Below, one piece after another: positions 32,241 through 33,676 of a DNA stretch of 33,676 nt (within the stretch, counting starts at the first letter, position 1; every line of letters begins with the position of its first letter). The notes under the pieces are model-generated. The model ran no database searches. It saw only the letters and a program-made list of their open reading frames with translations, and was not told where the DNA came from. The stretch comes from Folioceros fuciformis. Its lineage: Eukaryota; Anthocerotophyta; Anthocerotopsida; Anthocerotales. The position numbers were made by a program, and so were the translations under genes. The stretch is from positions 102,684 to 136,359 of the forward strand of contig JBNGIO010006101.1 of NCBI GenBank assembly GCA_049999805.1. The letters are read 5' to 3'.

Positions 32241-33676
32241 CTTGGTGCAAGCTATCCCGCCTTACTATTTCTGGCAGTCCAGTCAGTGCCTGGCCTGTAG
32301 TGTCAGTCTGGAGGCTTGTGGTGACGCATGAAGTTGGTAGGAGTCTGACGGGATTACGTAGCTTTGTACTAAGTTCAGAAGTGCGGCGAGTAATATCTTG
32401 CAGGTGTGTACAGTAAGGCACCGGGACCTGTCTGCAACATGTGAGTCTGGACAGGTACGTCAGAAGAGGATGAAGGCCCAAGCTGTAGTTGTACTGTACT
32501 GGAAGCAACGTCTTCTGGGAGCACATGACTGTGCACAGATCAGTTGGCTGTTGGACAACGGATACATGAAACTCCAAAAGGTTCACACTGCACTGGGAAG
32601 GAGCCCAATGCCGTTCATGGGCAACGCCTCTGATTGGTCAGTGCGAACACTTTCACTGTTACGGTTGGCGAGGTTTGGCTGTCACGCCCAACGCGTCTAC
32701 TTTCACCTGCTGCACTAGGGACATGCCCTCCGCTCTCCACCGAGGGCAGGAAACGGAGATCGCCGCAAACTTTCCTGCCTTGTTCCAGGTGACAACAGCG
32801 GGTAGAACGTTGCAACGGAACAGTGGGGAGACGGGAGTTCTTGGTGGAGGAGACCAATCCATGTTTACTTGTCGGTGTCGGCGATACAAGAAGGTAACAC
32901 CAAGCAGGAATCTACTGCACCGTGCATCCTCTGTACATGTATTTGCATACTGATACACACCCACAAGTGAAAGATATGATGGATTGTGGCAGCGATGAGT
33001 GGTATTGGGTCTGCGATCATGTGGTGATCAATCCATGCATGTCAGGAACAGTACTGACGGTGAGACTCGATCGATTCCCACAAATGAAGAAAGATTTGGA
33101 TATCTTCCAGCCCGGGACAACAACTTTGTACTGCAACCTGCACGTAGGGTTGCGCTATGAGAGGGAGCCATCTCCGGGCTATCCCGGCTCCATACACCAG
33201 CTCTCTAATAATGCTCCACAGCGAGTGGAGCAAGAGTGTGCATGATAGAGGAGGCGAGTAGGGGCTGTGACTTTTTCTCTTCCCTCTCTCACGGGTGGTT
33301 TCCATTTTGCAGGCCCAAGGACTGTCAGCTTCAAACCCGGGTCTTCCCATCATTCGCTCCCGCCTCCAGAAGTAAGTCTGGAGGAGCGTGATGACACCTG
33401 CAGGCGGAGCAGTAGGTACTGTACATTCTATCTCCTCTCTACCCCAGAATAAGCTCTGTACACAGTCTGTGGCCTGTACGTGTCGCATTTCCGCCTTGCT
33501 GCCTTCGCCCACGTTCCCTTTCCTCCTTTCGTCGCAGAGGATCCATCATCCCACGTAGCCGGCGCCTGCGTTCCGTCCTTAAGCCCTCCCAGCTCGTCAC
33601 TGCCCACAGGTTGCCGCCGCTGCATGGCATGCCCTCTCCAACATCGCACCATGCTACTCACCCTAACGAACCCAGG
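32241..33676. other. Right-end intergenic DNA, no gene recognised
   Basis: ORFs of 80-156 codons occur on both strands (the largest at 33042-33512, minus) but overlap each other and lack domain motifs. The end of the window, GC-richer and with many short minus-strand ORFs, may be the flank of a gene beyond the edge. Confidence 0.45.

Noticed and set aside
33042-33512. 156-codon minus-strand ORF near the right edge
   Set aside because: Overlapping ORFs on the other strand, no start context or motif, and composition like random sequence.

Overview
The window is nuclear DNA of a plant: spliceosomal genes with short introns (about 60-200 bp), a chloroplast-targeted protein, a PPR gene relic, an RD-type receptor-like kinase and a nuclear tRNA-Ile(AAU). 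A SAXO/FAM154 gene, a ciliary microtubule protein found in lineages with motile cells, points away from flowering plants and towards a seedless land plant (bryophyte or lycophyte) or a related streptophyte alga. I cannot fix the species from sequence alone.

Layout, left to right. 20-514 (+): 3' end of a GT77-type glycosyltransferase gene. 515-1592: non-coding, with a 22-bp minisatellite. 1593-2543 (-): a stand-alone retropepsin-like ORF. 3112-6773 (-): a complete 16-exon anoctamin/TMEM16 gene (699 aa), with the last two exons of an unidentified gene just upstream at 6981-7240 (-). 8292-8301: a 10-N gap. 8437-8510 (-): tRNA-Ile. 8880-9193 (-): a PPR pseudogene. 9.5-10.5 kb: an AT-rich block built from nested, diverged tandem duplications. 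11011-14272 (+): a 16-exon LisH-CTLH-WD40 gene (580 aa). 14666-15133 (-): a small plastid-type membrane protein. 15575-15610: an A36 tract. 16210-19008 (+): a 14-exon CMP-sialic-acid-transporter-like nucleotide-sugar transporter (402 aa). 19928-21032 (+): SAXO (335 aa). 21644-22520 (-): NRPB4, the Pol II Rpb4 subunit (141 aa), convergent with SAXO. 25178-26700: a decayed second copy of the SAXO 3' half and NRPB4 in the same order and orientation. 29626-32040 (+): a receptor-like cytoplasmic-type kinase (576 aa) of the At3g59110/At2g42960 group. The right end, 32041-33676, holds no gene I can support.

The genes form no operon or pathway; they are independently transcribed housekeeping, membrane, signalling and sperm-cilium genes. 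The most informative structure is the tandem segmental duplication of the convergent SAXO/NRPB4 pair, in which the left copy is intact and the right copy carries frameshifts, stop codons and the loss of one intron. Exon models were built by joining ORF segments at GT/AG sites so that codon phase is preserved and family motifs stay continuous. They are predictions without transcript support.
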